DNA of 64,000 bases from Vibrio orientalis CIP 102891 = ATCC 33934 (GCF_000176235.1 NZ_ACZV01000005.1:2294001-2358000); one strand, 5' to 3'; positions 16,694-26,330 are shown, counted from the first letter of the stretch. The notes: generated by a model from the letters alone, not told the origin. A program made the numbers and translations.

Positions 16694-17212
16694 TTAACGT
16701 TCTTCTAGCATTTTTACGATCTGGTTGGCTACCACTTTTGCACTTTGATCGTCTGTACGTACTGTGTAATCCGCAATTTCTTCGTAAAGTGGGTTGCGTT
16801 CTCCAGCTAGAGACTCTAACACTTCACGTGGATCATCAGTTTGTAATAATGGGCGCTTCTTGTCGCGGTTAGTGCGAGCAAGTTGCTTTTCAATTGTTGT
16901 TTCTAGATAAACAACAATACCGCGCGCAGAAAGACGGTTACGGTTTTCTTTGCTCTTAATTGAACCACCACCTGTTGCAAGTACAATACCTTGCTCATCA
17001 GTAAGATCATTAATTACAGATTCTTCGCGTTTGCGGAAACCGTCTTCGCCTTCAACATCAAATACCCAAGCGATATCTGCGCCAGTGCGTTCTTCAATAA
17101 CGGTATCAGAATCAACAAACTCCATATGAAGTTGTTGAGCTAGGTGTCTACCGATTGTGCTCTTGCCGGCACCCATTGGGCCTACAAGGAAAATATTGCG
17201 TTTCTCAGCCAT
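16694..17212 (-). CDS. aroK: Shikimate kinase I
   Basis: AroK phosphorylates shikimate to shikimate 3-phosphate. The 172-residue P-loop kinase has Walker A GPMGAGKST (11-19), the shikimate-binding Asp in VDSDT, and GGG in LATGGGSI. The lid arginine is in NRDKKRPLL. It lies between pilQ (176-bp gap) and aroB. The gap is AT-rich and includes an inverted repeat at about 17310-17341 (AGATAATT / AATTATCT) without a T-run, so it may hold the aroKB promoter rather than a terminator. Confidence 0.96.
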   Translation of the reverse strand: MAEKRNIFLVGPMGAGKSTIGRHLAQQLHMEFVDSDTVIEERTGADIAWVFDVEGEDGFRKREESVINDLTDEQGIVLATGGGSIKSKENRNRLSARGIVVYLETTIEKQLARTNRDKKRPLLQTDDPREVLESLAGERNPLYEEIADYTVRTDDQSAKVVANQIVKMLEER

Positions 17213-17388
17213 GTTTAGCAGTAATTTACAACGTTAATTCAATGACATCGCCACAAGAAAAGCCAGTTTAGAACTAGCAATAGAGATGCTTGTGGCACCT
17301 ATTCCTCACAGATAATTCGTGATAAGACCCGAAATTATCTAGATAAGGTGCCCTTAATGCAAATTTATTTTTGCACGTAAGGAGATTC

Positions 17389-19080
17389 TTACTGAATTAC
17401 GACTTTGGGGGTAACGAAAATCAGCAGTTCACTTTTGCCCATTTTTTGGTAGGTTCGACGAAAAAGTGCCCCAAGTAGCGGAAGGTCTCCGAGCATAGGA
17501 ACTTTATCCACCGCATCCGTCACACTGTGTTGAAAAATTCCGCCTAACACCACAGTCTCACCATTATCGACCAACACCTGAGTGCCAATCCTCTGAGTAT
17601 TAATCGCCACCGCTTCACCAGTGCCCGTTTTGACGATATCACCCGGCCGATCTTGGGTAACGCTTAAATCCAACACTAGTCGGTTATCCGGAGTTATTTG
17701 TGGAACCACTTTCAAACTTAACACCGCCTTTTTAAACGCGACGCTGGTTGCTCCGCTAGAAGAGGATTCTAAGTAAGGGATTTCCGTACCTTGCTCAATG
17801 TAGGCTGGCTTCTTATTGGTGGTAATCAGGCGTGGACTTGAAATGACCTCAGCCTTGGACTCTCGCTGCAATGCTGAGAGTTCTAAGTCCAACAACATAT
17901 CTGAGCCCAATTTAGCCACCTGAAAAGCGATGCTCGACGCATTGACCGAGGTGGCTGCCAAGTTCACATTCAACATGTCATCGATTGGTACTGCACCAAA
18001 TACATTGTCTTCAATGCTACTACCGAGCGAGGTACTGCCATTGGTGTTGTGATAACCCCAACGCACACCGAGTTCATCTAAGTTCCCCTCGTGTACCGTC
18101 ACAATCCGAGCTTCGATCTGTACCTGTTTAACCGGAATGTCCAATGCGCTGATAAGCTCCTGAATAACATCAATGTTGGGTTGCAAATCGCGGATAAGCA
18201 GAGCATTGGTGCGCTCATCGACACTTAATGCCCCACGCGAAGAGAGCATACTTATCGCCCCTTCCCCACCAATCATGCTGGCAATTTCAGAAGCCTTAGC
18301 GAATTTCACTTTGACAATTTCAGAGCGCAGCTCACCCAGTTCTGCTTCTAGGCGAGCCTTTTCAAGCTCCTCTCGATGGCGAGCATCCAACTCGGCTTGA
18401 GGGGCGATTAAAACCACGTTGTCCATCACCCGCTTATCTAGCCCTTTTACCTGCAGAATGACATCAAGGACTTGTTGCCATGGCAATCCATCTAGCCGCA
18501 AGGTTAAGTTGCCACTCACAGAATCAGACACCACAAGGTTGAAATCGTTATAGTCGGCAATAAGTTGCAGCACATGTCTCACCGGAATATCTTGAAAGTT
18601 AATCGATATTTTTTTCGCTTCCTGTTCAGGTGCCGGGTTCGACTTTAGATCAAACTGCCCCACGGCCGCCTTAACTTCCACGTGTAAGTCTGTGCCATTG
18701 ATACTGTAGTCATAACTGTAATTACCATTAATCATCGCAACGAGTAGCGCACTAGATTGGTTGCGAAATACTTCAATGGTCTTCACATTGGTCGCAAAAT
18801 CTTTTACATCAGCAAGGTAAAGTTGTTCATCTAGGACCTGCGTATTGAGCAATTCTATCTGTAGCCCGTCAGCCGTTTTGCGTATATCAACGGCCACTTG
18901 AGGGTGTTGCAGCTGAATAATGATCCTCGCTTGTCGCTCATTGCCCACTCGAAAATCAATTCCTTCCAGTACGTTTTCCACCTCTTGTTGCGCCAGCGCT
19001 GCCGTGCCAAAACCACAGCAACACAACAGCATCATCACCTGCACATAGCGAGAGAGCCAATCAGTAACTCCTTTTATCAT
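17389..19080 (-). CDS. pilQ: Type IV pilus secretin PilQ
   Basis: PilQ forms the outer-membrane ring through which type IV pili extrude; in vibrios it serves the DNA-uptake competence pilus. The protein has 563 residues. It has a signal peptide ending near AALA, an AMIN-like domain, a secretin N-terminal (STN) domain around 165-235 and an N1/KH-like domain near 255-330. The C-terminal secretin domain covers about 390-560 and contains VVLGGIF and PMLGDLPLLGALFR. I chose the ATG at 19080. A TTG at 19092 with GAGG 7 bp upstream is an alternative and would add four residues. It is the last gene of pilMNOPQ. Confidence 0.94.
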   Translation of the reverse strand: MIKGVTDWLSRYVQVMMLLCCCGFGTAALAQQEVENVLEGIDFRVGNERQARIIIQLQHPQVAVDIRKTADGLQIELLNTQVLDEQLYLADVKDFATNVKTIEVFRNQSSALLVAMINGNYSYDYSINGTDLHVEVKAAVGQFDLKSNPAPEQEAKKISINFQDIPVRHVLQLIADYNDFNLVVSDSVSGNLTLRLDGLPWQQVLDVILQVKGLDKRVMDNVVLIAPQAELDARHREELEKARLEAELGELRSEIVKVKFAKASEIASMIGGEGAISMLSSRGALSVDERTNALLIRDLQPNIDVIQELISALDIPVKQVQIEARIVTVHEGNLDELGVRWGYHNTNGSTSLGSSIEDNVFGAVPIDDMLNVNLAATSVNASSIAFQVAKLGSDMLLDLELSALQRESKAEVISSPRLITTNKKPAYIEQGTEIPYLESSSSGATSVAFKKAVLSLKVVPQITPDNRLVLDLSVTQDRPGDIVKTGTGEAVAINTQRIGTQVLVDNGETVVLGGIFQHSVTDAVDKVPMLGDLPLLGALFRRTYQKMGKSELLIFVTPKVVIQ

Positions 19081-19102
19081 CTTCGTTCCCAACCTTTGGC
19101 CT

Positions 19103-19624
19103 CTACTTGAGCGCTAACTTAACATTGCGCTGATTCCAACACCCTAGCCCATCAGGAAGGGGCTCAATAATCTGTACATATTCTGCAGTCACCCGGGTTA
19201 CCTTGCCGCGATTAACCCCGATAGGCTGACCTGTGCTGACTTTAACCACCTTGCCTGCCGGCGTTTGCACCAGCGCCGACATACTTTTATTTCGGCTCAT
19301 GACGCCCTTAAGACGCAGTTTCGCTAGAGGATAACGTTCTAGCTCTCCACCAGTTTTCATTTGATTCGGTTGCCAACAATCTTTCTTTGACTGAGATCGC
19401 GTCGATGTGATGACGGCTTGTGGCAACGCAAAAGGCTCTCGTAACTGATGGGCTTGGTAGTCGCGGAGATTCACTTCAACCAGTGGCGTCAGAGCGGCTA
19501 CATCCTTATGAGCCTGACGTTCAAGGTGAGTAATGTAGTCGTCAAGCGGCGCTTGGTTAGCCTTGCAAGCCATTAGGCTCAGAGCTGCCACTAGGATGGC
19601 TAAGCGGTTAAGGTTAAAGTTCAT
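19103..19624 (-). CDS. pilP: Type IV pilus assembly lipoprotein PilP
   Basis: PilP is an inner-membrane lipoprotein that links the PilN/PilO complex to the PilQ secretin. The 173 residues start with a lipoprotein signal; the lipobox LMAC puts the lipidated cysteine at 20. The C-terminal beta-sandwich domain includes LRLKGVMS and an RGKVTRVT stretch, which resembles other PilP and GspC HR domains. It overlaps pilO by 11 bp, and GAGG sits 6 bp before its ATG. Confidence 0.92.
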   Translation of the reverse strand: MNFNLNRLAILVAALSLMACKANQAPLDDYITHLERQAHKDVAALTPLVEVNLRDYQAHQLREPFALPQAVITSTRSQSKKDCWQPNQMKTGGELERYPLAKLRLKGVMSRNKSMSALVQTPAGKVVKVSTGQPIGVNRGKVTRVTAEYVQIIEPLPDGLGCWNQRNVKLALK

Positions 19625-20204
19625 CTCTCACCTCTGGCTTAAACTGATAGGTATAGGCTCGCACTCTGAAATGCACTGTGCTGCTCTCTTGGCTTACTCG
19701 CTGCCAATTAACCTCATCAAAGTGAATAATGCGTGGAAGCTGTGCAATCGCCTGACTAAAGTCACCGATGTTGTGGTAGCTCCCGGTCAGTTCGATATTA
19801 AGTGGCAATCGGTAGAGAAACGGTTGGTTTTGTTTTTTCCCCCAATCGATACGAGTAAAAATCAGCGAGTTCTTAAGGCCGACCTCATTGACCGCAGCCA
19901 ACATACTGGCCAACTCCTTTTGTTCAGGCAACTGTTGCGACAGGTAGTCATATCGCTGTGATAACTCTTCTAGCTGCTGTTGCAACTTAGGGATCGTCGC
20001 CACCTTATTGGCCTTTATCTGTGCTGTCGCTTTCAAGGTTTGCTCCTGACGCTTAAGCGCCGCAATATTTTCAGATTGAGGCATCAAATAGAACCAGTAG
20101 CCCGCCGTTTGGATCAGCATGATTAACACTATCAGTGCGGTTATTTGAGCGACCAATGGCCACTCAGCGATCTCTTCAAGATCGAAATCGGAATAGTCCA
20201 TCAT
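19614..20204 (-). CDS. pilO: Type IV pilus inner-membrane protein PilO
   Basis: PilO pairs with PilN to form the periplasmic alignment complex of the pilus machine. The 196-residue protein has one membrane helix (about 18-38, ALIVLIMLIQTAGYWFYLM), a coiled coil around 45-100, and a C-terminal ferredoxin-like domain. The start codon overlaps the pilN stop (ATGA), and a second ATG follows directly. The overlap with pilP shows tight coupling. Confidence 0.92.
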   Translation of the reverse strand: MMDYSDFDLEEIAEWPLVAQITALIVLIMLIQTAGYWFYLMPQSENIAALKRQEQTLKATAQIKANKVATIPKLQQQLEELSQRYDYLSQQLPEQKELASMLAAVNEVGLKNSLIFTRIDWGKKQNQPFLYRLPLNIELTGSYHNIGDFSQAIAQLPRIIHFDEVNWQRVSQESSTVHFRVRAYTYQFKPEVRDEL

Positions 20205-20773
20205 CGCTGCGCACCTGCCGCTTCAGATGGTGATTGAAAAGAGAAGGAAAGATTGAAGGTTTGAAACTTTTGCTCAAAACGCACCTCACCATGAACGATG
20301 GAGTGCATTGCTACCTTGCTAACTAATGGCGACTTTTCTAATTTTTCGAGCATACTCGCCAAACGCGATGTCGTTTCGCTGATCCCAGACATTTGAACCT
20401 GATGACCACTCATATTGATTTTGTCGACATACACACCTTGAGGGATAAAACTTGGCAACGCATTCATAAAGTCGGTGGTTTTATTTCTTAGCCCTTGCAA
20501 CCTTTCAACCACTTGAAGTCGAGTCAGCAACGCCCCATGGTCCTGTTCCAGTCGGCTTAATTGCTTGATACGCACATCAAGCTGAGAAATATAACGATTG
20601 AGATAGCTTAAGCGAGATTGCTGAATCTGCCCTTGGCTGAATAAATACTGACCCGCTAACCACTGCAGCAAAAACGCAATAAAAAGCGCTGTCACAAGTA
20701 GTGCGAAAAATCGTTGTTTATGGCGCCTTCTTAAACCCTGACGCCACGGCAACAGGTTGATGCTATGCAACAT
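20201..20773 (-). CDS. pilN: Type IV pilus inner-membrane protein PilN
   Basis: PilN binds PilM through the conserved N-terminal peptide INLLPWR and partners PilO in the periplasm. From the ATG at 20773 the protein is 190 residues: MLHSINLLPWRQG, a membrane helix at about 23-45, a coiled coil and a ferredoxin-like domain. I prefer this start because GGAG lies 7 bp upstream. A start seven codons earlier would precede the conserved peptide without a ribosome site. The gene overlaps pilM by 11 bp and pilO by 4 bp. Confidence 0.92.
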   Translation of the reverse strand: MLHSINLLPWRQGLRRRHKQRFFALLVTALFIAFLLQWLAGQYLFSQGQIQQSRLSYLNRYISQLDVRIKQLSRLEQDHGALLTRLQVVERLQGLRNKTTDFMNALPSFIPQGVYVDKINMSGHQVQMSGISETTSRLASMLEKLEKSPLVSKVAMHSIVHGEVRFEQKFQTFNLSFSFQSPSEAAGAQR

Positions 20774-21755
20774 GCTTACGCTCCAACCAATCAATTCCTC
20801 TCATCGCTAACCCTGCCGCTGTCGCATACCGGTAGCCACTCAAAATCTCCGCTTGGCGCTGGTTAACACTGCCTTCGAATAAAGTCAGCGGATTCAAAAG
20901 TTCACAAGGTATTGCAAGACGACGAGCTATCTCTTCAGCCAGCAGAGGAGTCACCGCGCCACCACCACATAGCCAGATGCCTTCAATTTCAATCTCGTGC
21001 ATGGAAGCAATTAGCTGTCTTTGGCGTTGGAGTTTCTCAATCAATGTATGGATAAACTGCTCGGTACTGTGATGACGTAAACCTTCACTACTGATTAACG
21101 CTTCAATCATCTGAGTGCCTATAGGGAGCTCTTTGCACAGCGGCGCTTTATTATTAAAGTCGATACACAGTGAAGATTGGCTAAACCCTACATCCAGTAA
21201 TATCCACTGTTGCCGCTGGTATCTATGCGCTGTATGTCGCCAAAGCTGGGCCAAACCGTGAGCTTGAACATCGAGCAACACAGGCGTATAACCTGCCTTG
21301 GTCACGGCTTGGATTCGACTCTCAACGAGATCTTTTCTGGTCGCATAGACCTGATAACGACAAACACTATTTAGCGTTGTGGCCTCGATAGGGACAAAAT
21401 CAAAGCTCAACTCCTCGATTGGGAAGGGAGATTGGTGAGAAAATGCCTCAAAGATGGCAAACTCTCTTTCTCGCGCCTCTAGGCCTCTATCTATTTGTAA
21501 TTCTTTACTTATTACAGCGTTATCAGGGACGGATAAAGCAACTTTGTGGCTAAATCGCGGCAAAGACTTCCTTAGTTCTTTGAGTTTCTTTACAATTTTC
21601 TGATAATTTAACATGTGGTTATCAGAGAAAATGTCCGATTCTATTGGCAGTTCTTGATAATCTACAAGGGCAATTGCGCCTTGGTATGACTTGAGAACAA
21701 CCGCTTTAATGCTGTGGTGACCAATATCAATGCCTGTAACTAATGATTTACCCAT
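20763..21755 (-). CDS. pilM: Type IV pilus assembly ATPase-like protein PilM
   Basis: PilM is a cytoplasmic FtsA/actin-like protein that docks on the PilN tail. From the ATG at 21755 it has 330 residues beginning MGKSLVTGIDIGHHSIKAVVL, the actin-fold phosphate-1 loop. Later motifs are WILLDVGFSQSSLCI and IWLCGGGAVTPLL. GGAG lies 9 bp before this ATG. Starts at 21788 or further upstream are in frame but have no ribosome site. It is the first gene of pilMNOPQ and divergent from mrcA, with about 139 bp between, as in many gammaproteobacteria. Confidence 0.92.
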   Translation of the reverse strand: MGKSLVTGIDIGHHSIKAVVLKSYQGAIALVDYQELPIESDIFSDNHMLNYQKIVKKLKELRKSLPRFSHKVALSVPDNAVISKELQIDRGLEAREREFAIFEAFSHQSPFPIEELSFDFVPIEATTLNSVCRYQVYATRKDLVESRIQAVTKAGYTPVLLDVQAHGLAQLWRHTAHRYQRQQWILLDVGFSQSSLCIDFNNKAPLCKELPIGTQMIEALISSEGLRHHSTEQFIHTLIEKLQRQRQLIASMHEIEIEGIWLCGGGAVTPLLAEEIARRLAIPCELLNPLTLFEGSVNQRQAEILSGYRYATAAGLAMRGIDWLERKHVA

Positions 21756-21894
21756 GCAGCTTGGCTCCGTACTTTTTGCTTCGCTCATATGTTTAAATTG
21801 ATGGTTAGATAAACACATAGATAATGAGCTAAATTTTTTAGCTTAAAGTACAAGGGTTTGCATATCGTGAATCCTATTAATCAGGGAATATCCG

Positions 21895-24414
21895 GTGAAG
21901 TTCATAAAGCGACTGTTTATATTCACATTGATTTGCATAATTCTTGGAGTCGGTACGATCTTCGGCTTCTACCTTTATGTCAAACCAGAGCTACCTGACG
22001 TAGCAACATTAAAAAATGTCGAGCTACAAACACCTATGCAGGTGTTTAGCCAAGACGGCAAGCTGATTTCTCAGTTCGGTGAAAAGCGTCGAATTCCAGT
22101 CGCGTATGACGATATCCCTCGCCATCTGGTAGAAGCTCTGATCGCGACAGAAGATAGTCGCTTTTACGAACACCCAGGTATCGACCCTATCGGTATCACT
22201 CGTGCAGCAGTTGTTGTTGCGCTATCAGGTTCAGCAAAGCAAGGGGCGAGTACTATCACTCAGCAACTTGCACGTAACTTCTTCCTTTCCAATGAAAAGA
22301 AGATCATGCGTAAAATTAAAGAGATCTTTATTGCTATCCATATTGAGCAGCTTCTTAGCAAAGAAGAGATCATGGAGCTTTACGTCAATAAGATTTTCTT
22401 AGGTTATCGCTCTTACGGATTTGGTGCCGCAGCTCAGACTTATTTCGGTAAAGACCTAAAAGACTTATCGCTAAGTCAGATCGCGACACTTGCGGGTATG
22501 CCAAAAGCACCATCAACCATGAACCCAATTCATTCAATCGAACGCGCGACAAACCGTCGTAATGTCGTTTTATTGCGTATGTTGGATGAAAAGTACATTA
22601 CCCAAGCAGAGTACGACCAAGCACGCTCAGAAGAGCTCGTTTCAAGTTACCATGGTGCTGAAATCGAACTCAGTGCCCCTTACGTCGCAGAACTTGCTCG
22701 TGCCTGGATGGTAGCTCGCTATGGTGAAGAAGAAGCGTACACCTCAGGTATGAGAATCTACACCACTGTCGATTCAAAACTGCAAGCCGCCGCTAATGAC
22801 TCCACCATTAATAACCTACTGGCTTATGATGAGCGCCACGGCTACCGAGGTGCAGAGAAAGTTCTTTGGGAGAAAGGCCAAACCGCTTTTGACGATCAAC
22901 AAATCGATAAAACACTGGACAACGTCCCATCTTACGGTCAGCTGATCCCTGCAGTCGTGACTAAAGTGGAAGGAAAACAGGCAACGGTTTGGGTTAAGAA
23001 CCAAGGCGTACAGACACTTGAATGGGATGGTATTAAGTGGGCACGTAAGTTCCGAACTGATGACCGCCAAGGACCAGTGCCGAATAAAGCGGCTGATGTT
23101 TTAGCAGCAGGTGAACAAATTTGGGTTCGCCAAATAGAAACACCATCGGATAACGAAGAGAGCACGGTTGCATGGCACCTAAGCCAGGTACCTAATGCCA
23201 ATACCGCCTTTGTCGCGATGAACCCAGAAAACGGCGCGGTCCTTTCATTGGTAGGTGGATTTAACTTTATTCACAACAAATTTAACCGCGCTACTCAGTC
23301 AGTACGTCAGGTAGGTTCAAGTATTAAACCTTTCATCTATTCGGCAGCTATCGATAAAGGGCTAACTCTGGCGACACTGATTAACGATGCACCGATTAAC
23401 CAGTGGGATAAGAGCCAAGGCACAGCGTGGCGTCCTAAGAATTCACCACCGACTTATACCGGCCCAACACGCCTACGTATCGGTCTAGCTCAATCGAAAA
23501 ACGTCATGGCCGTTCGCGTGTTGCGTGAAGTGGGTCTGGATGAAACTCGTGAATACCTCACTCGCTTTGGTTTCAATATTGACCAGGTACCTCGCTCAGA
23601 AACCATCGCACTAGGCGCAGGTAGCTTAACACCGATCAAAATGGCCCAAGGCTACTCTGTTTTCGCCAATGGCGGTTACTATGTCGAGCCTTTCTACATC
23701 AGCAGAATCGAAGGTCCGTATGGCGACTTAGAGTTTGAAGCGACGCCGAAAACCATTTGCCGCAGCAACTGTGAGCAGCCTAACCACTCTGCAAGCGAGT
23801 TTGCTGAGCAAGATGTGGTCGCAGATGATGACTCACAGCCTCGCTACGCGCCTCAGGTAATCTCTGAGCAAACTGCATTCATCGTACGTGAAATGATGTA
23901 CAGCAACGTATGGGGTGGTGGTAACTGGCGTGATGGAACGGGTTGGAACGGTACAGGTTGGCGAGCACAGAAACTAGAACGCCGTGATATCGGTGGTAAA
24001 ACCGGTACCACCAACGATTCAAAAGATGCTTGGTATAACGGCTATGGCCCAGGAATGGTGGCAATTGCTTGGGTTGGTTTCGATGACCATAACCGCAATC
24101 TAGGTAGAACGACTCCAAACAGCAACCTCGCTAAGAATCAGATCTCTGGAGCGGAAGCTGGGGCAAAAACGGCTCAGCCAGCATGGGTTGATTTCATGCG
24201 TTCAGCCTTAGCGGGCGTACCGGCACAAGAGAAAGTCATTCCTGAGAATATCGTTCGCGTCCGTATCGATCGCGATTCTGGTTTACTGACCAACAAGTTT
24301 GACTCTAGCTCAATGTTCGAATACTTCCGTGAGGGCACTGAACCGACAGAGTATGTCAGTAATGAGCTTACCGACAGCATCTACACCTCTGAAGATGGTG
24401 AAGACCTGTTCTAA
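21895..24414 (+). CDS. mrcA: Penicillin-binding protein 1A (class A bifunctional PBP)
   Basis: PBP1A polymerises glycan strands and cross-links peptides. The 839-residue protein has one N-terminal membrane helix (8-28). The glycosyltransferase domain has catalytic Glu86 in ATEDSRFYEHPG and GASTITQQLARN. An OB-like insertion lies over about 320-430. The transpeptidase domain has the active site SSIK (Ser475, Lys478), SKN (in QSKNVMAVR) and KTGTT. The start is a GTG with AGGGA 8 bp upstream. A strong terminator follows. It is divergent from pilM. Confidence 0.97.
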   Translation: MKFIKRLFIFTLICIILGVGTIFGFYLYVKPELPDVATLKNVELQTPMQVFSQDGKLISQFGEKRRIPVAYDDIPRHLVEALIATEDSRFYEHPGIDPIGITRAAVVVALSGSAKQGASTITQQLARNFFLSNEKKIMRKIKEIFIAIHIEQLLSKEEIMELYVNKIFLGYRSYGFGAAAQTYFGKDLKDLSLSQIATLAGMPKAPSTMNPIHSIERATNRRNVVLLRMLDEKYITQAEYDQARSEELVSSYHGAEIELSAPYVAELARAWMVARYGEEEAYTSGMRIYTTVDSKLQAAANDSTINNLLAYDERHGYRGAEKVLWEKGQTAFDDQQIDKTLDNVPSYGQLIPAVVTKVEGKQATVWVKNQGVQTLEWDGIKWARKFRTDDRQGPVPNKAADVLAAGEQIWVRQIETPSDNEESTVAWHLSQVPNANTAFVAMNPENGAVLSLVGGFNFIHNKFNRATQSVRQVGSSIKPFIYSAAIDKGLTLATLINDAPINQWDKSQGTAWRPKNSPPTYTGPTRLRIGLAQSKNVMAVRVLREVGLDETREYLTRFGFNIDQVPRSETIALGAGSLTPIKMAQGYSVFANGGYYVEPFYISRIEGPYGDLEFEATPKTICRSNCEQPNHSASEFAEQDVVADDDSQPRYAPQVISEQTAFIVREMMYSNVWGGGNWRDGTGWNGTGWRAQKLERRDIGGKTGTTNDSKDAWYNGYGPGMVAIAWVGFDDHNRNLGRTTPNSNLAKNQISGAEAGAKTAQPAWVDFMRSALAGVPAQEKVIPENIVRVRIDRDSGLLTNKFDSSSMFEYFREGTEPTEYVSNELTDSIYTSEDGEDLF

Positions 24415-24432
24415 CTTACAGTAGTACTAACG

Positions 24433-24467
24433 AAAAAGGGTTGATACCGAGGTATCAACCCTTTTTT
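24433..24467. terminator. Bidirectional terminator between mrcA and oxyR
   Basis: GGGTTGATAC and GTATCAACCC form a 10-bp stem around CGAG. Five A lie on the left and six T on the right. Confidence 0.92.
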
Positions 24468-24484
24468 CTTTTCGGTAACTAGTC

Positions 24485-25372
24485 TTAAGCTTGTAGCTGT
24501 TGAGTAATCGCTTTGGCTAGTTGCTCAAAGCGAGATCGAAGTGGCGAGCCTGGGCGGTAGGCTAAAACGATGCTGCGTGATGGAACAGGATTGATTGCCC
24601 GAACATAGCACACACCATCTTTTTGTTTCTCTTTTGGTAGTGATAGCTCTGGCAACAAAGTAATACCCGCACCTGCCGCAACCATGTTGCGTAGTGTCTC
24701 TAGGCTCGTGGCCTTAAAGCGTTCATCATCTTTAGCGCCAGCTGCGAAACAGAAACCTAACGCCTGATCTCTTAAGCAGTGTCCATCGCCTAGCGCCAAG
24801 ACGGTTTTTCCATTCAGATCGAGCATATCAACTTCATCAAGCCCCGCCCACTCATGGTCACAGGGCACAGCGACACTCATTGGCTCGTTATAGACTTCAA
24901 TCTCTTTAAATGCAGCGGTTTCCGCCACAGAAGCTAGGACTACACAATCTAACTTACCGTCTTCTAACTGGCGCACGAGCTGATGAGTTTGCGCTTCATG
25001 TAAATAGAGCTCTAAATCAGGAAAGGCCTCTTTGAGCATAGGTACAATTTTCGGCAGTAAGTATGGGCCCACGGTTGGAATAAAACCTATGTGCATCGGC
25101 CCCACCATATCGCCTGCTTGCCCGCTAGCCATATCTTTAAAGGTTTTCACTTCGGTCAAGATACGTTTAGCCTGATCAACCAACTGCAAGCCTGCATCAG
25201 TAAAGAGTACTCGGCGACTACTTCGCTCCAATAATGCTGTCCCTAGCTCATCTTCTAGTTTGCGAATTTGGCCACTCAAGGTCGGCTGGCTAACAAAACA
25301 CGCTTCGGCCGCCTTTCGAAAATGTTTATGCTCAGCTAGCGAAACCAAGTATTCAAAATCTCGGATATTCAT
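24485..25372 (-). CDS. oxyR: Hydrogen-peroxide sensor OxyR (LysR family)
   Basis: OxyR is a tetrameric activator of peroxide-defence genes. From the ATG at 25372 it has 295 residues and begins MNIRDFEYLVSLAEHKHFRKAA, near-identical to E. coli. The helix-turn-helix ends with VSQPTLSGQIRKLED. The redox cysteines are in GDGHCLRDQALGFCF, nine residues apart like Cys199 and Cys208. A start six codons upstream is in frame but adds non-family residues. It is divergent from a peroxiredoxin-glutaredoxin gene, with a near-consensus OxyR operator in between. Confidence 0.96.
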   Translation of the reverse strand: MNIRDFEYLVSLAEHKHFRKAAEACFVSQPTLSGQIRKLEDELGTALLERSSRRVLFTDAGLQLVDQAKRILTEVKTFKDMASGQAGDMVGPMHIGFIPTVGPYLLPKIVPMLKEAFPDLELYLHEAQTHQLVRQLEDGKLDCVVLASVAETAAFKEIEVYNEPMSVAVPCDHEWAGLDEVDMLDLNGKTVLALGDGHCLRDQALGFCFAAGAKDDERFKATSLETLRNMVAAGAGITLLPELSLPKEKQKDGVCYVRAINPVPSRSIVLAYRPGSPLRSRFEQLAKAITQQLQA

Positions 25373-25397
25373 TATTGGTCTTCTCTCCACTTACTAG

Positions 25398-25434
25398 ATA
25401 GAAATTATCTATCAAAACCATAGCATCAAACGAT
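25398..25434. promoter_or_regulatory. OxyR operator between oxyR and prx-grx
   Basis: The four tetrads ATAG-N7-CTAT-N7-ATAG-N7-CGAT match the OxyR recognition pattern ATAG-N7-CTAT-N7-ATAG-N7-CTAT at 15 of 16 fixed bases with exact spacing. It lies 26 bp before oxyR and 110 bp before the peroxiredoxin gene. Confidence 0.85.
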
Positions 25435-25543
25435 TAGAGCTATCAAAGAATTTCTTTAATAATAACTTCATCGAAACAGAGCACAGTGAAAACACTGCTA
25501 AGTCTCAAAAAATAATTATATAAAATCAAAATAGGAAATCATT

Positions 25544-26272
25544 ATGTTTGCATCTAAAGAAGGTCAAAATGTCCCTCAAGTTACTTTCCCAATCCGTCAA
25601 GGCGACGCATGGGTAAACGTTACGAGTGATGATCTATTTAAAGATAAGACCGTTATTGTATTCAGCCTTCCAGGTGCGTTTACTCCAACATGTTCATCTA
25701 GCCACCTACCTCGTTATAACGAGCTATTCCCTGTGTTCAAAGAGCATGGTGTGGATGAAATCCTCTGTGTATCCGTCAACGATACCTTCGTGATGAACGC
25801 GTGGAAAAACGACCAAGAAGCAGAAAACATCACCTTCATTCCTGATGGTAATGGCGAATTCACTGATGGCATGGGCATGCTTGTTGAAAAGAATGACCTT
25901 GGCTTTGGCAAACGTTCATGGCGCTACAGCATGCTAGTGAAAAACGGTGTGGTAGAGAAGATGTTCATCGAGCCAAACGAGCCAGGTGACCCGTTCAAAG
26001 TGTCAGATGCAGATACTATGCTAAAACACATTGCACCAGACTACAGAACTCAAGAATCAATCACGGTATTTTCCAAACCAGGTTGTCCATTCTGTGTTAA
26101 AGCAAAACAGAACCTAATTGACCATGACCTTCAGTATGAAGAGATTATTCTCGGTAAAGATGCGACTACAGTAAGCCTACGCGCCATTACTGGCCGTACA
26201 ACGGTTCCGCAAGTCTTCATTGGTGGTAAGCACATCGGTGGTAGCGAAGAGTTAGAAACTTACTTAGGTTAA
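25544..26272 (+). CDS. Peroxiredoxin-glutaredoxin fusion (glutathione-dependent peroxiredoxin)
   Basis: This hybrid enzyme reduces peroxides with glutathione by way of its own glutaredoxin domain. Residues 1-165 form a Prx5-type peroxiredoxin with peroxidatic Cys50 in PGAFTPTC. Residues 172-242 form a glutaredoxin with CPFC (181-184), TVPQVFIGG and GGSEEL. Such fusions are known from Haemophilus and Vibrio. It is divergent from oxyR across an OxyR operator, so peroxide induction is very likely. A bidirectional terminator follows. Confidence 0.95.
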   Translation: MFASKEGQNVPQVTFPIRQGDAWVNVTSDDLFKDKTVIVFSLPGAFTPTCSSSHLPRYNELFPVFKEHGVDEILCVSVNDTFVMNAWKNDQEAENITFIPDGNGEFTDGMGMLVEKNDLGFGKRSWRYSMLVKNGVVEKMFIEPNEPGDPFKVSDADTMLKHIAPDYRTQESITVFSKPGCPFCVKAKQNLIDHDLQYEEIILGKDATTVSLRAITGRTTVPQVFIGGKHIGGSEELETYLG

Positions 26273-26297
26273 TTAGGTAAGCAAGCTCAATCAGCCC

Positions 26298-26330
26298 AAA
26301 AAAAAGGAAAGCACTGTGCTTTCCTTTTTA
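26298..26330. terminator. Bidirectional terminator between prx-grx and the RidA-family gene
   Basis: AAGGAAAGCA / TGCTTTCCTT form the stem around CTG, with A- and T-runs on the two sides. Confidence 0.9.

Noticed and set aside
17310..17341. Terminator between pilQ and aroK
   Set aside because: The inverted repeat AGATAATT / AATTATCT has an AT-rich stem and no T-run on the minus strand, so it is unlikely to stop transcription.
22816..23201. Open frames antisense to mrcA, and many similar ones opposite ppc, priA, metL, frdA and hslU
   Set aside because: They lie wholly inside well-supported genes, have no family features and no ribosome sites; they are shadows of the codon bias.
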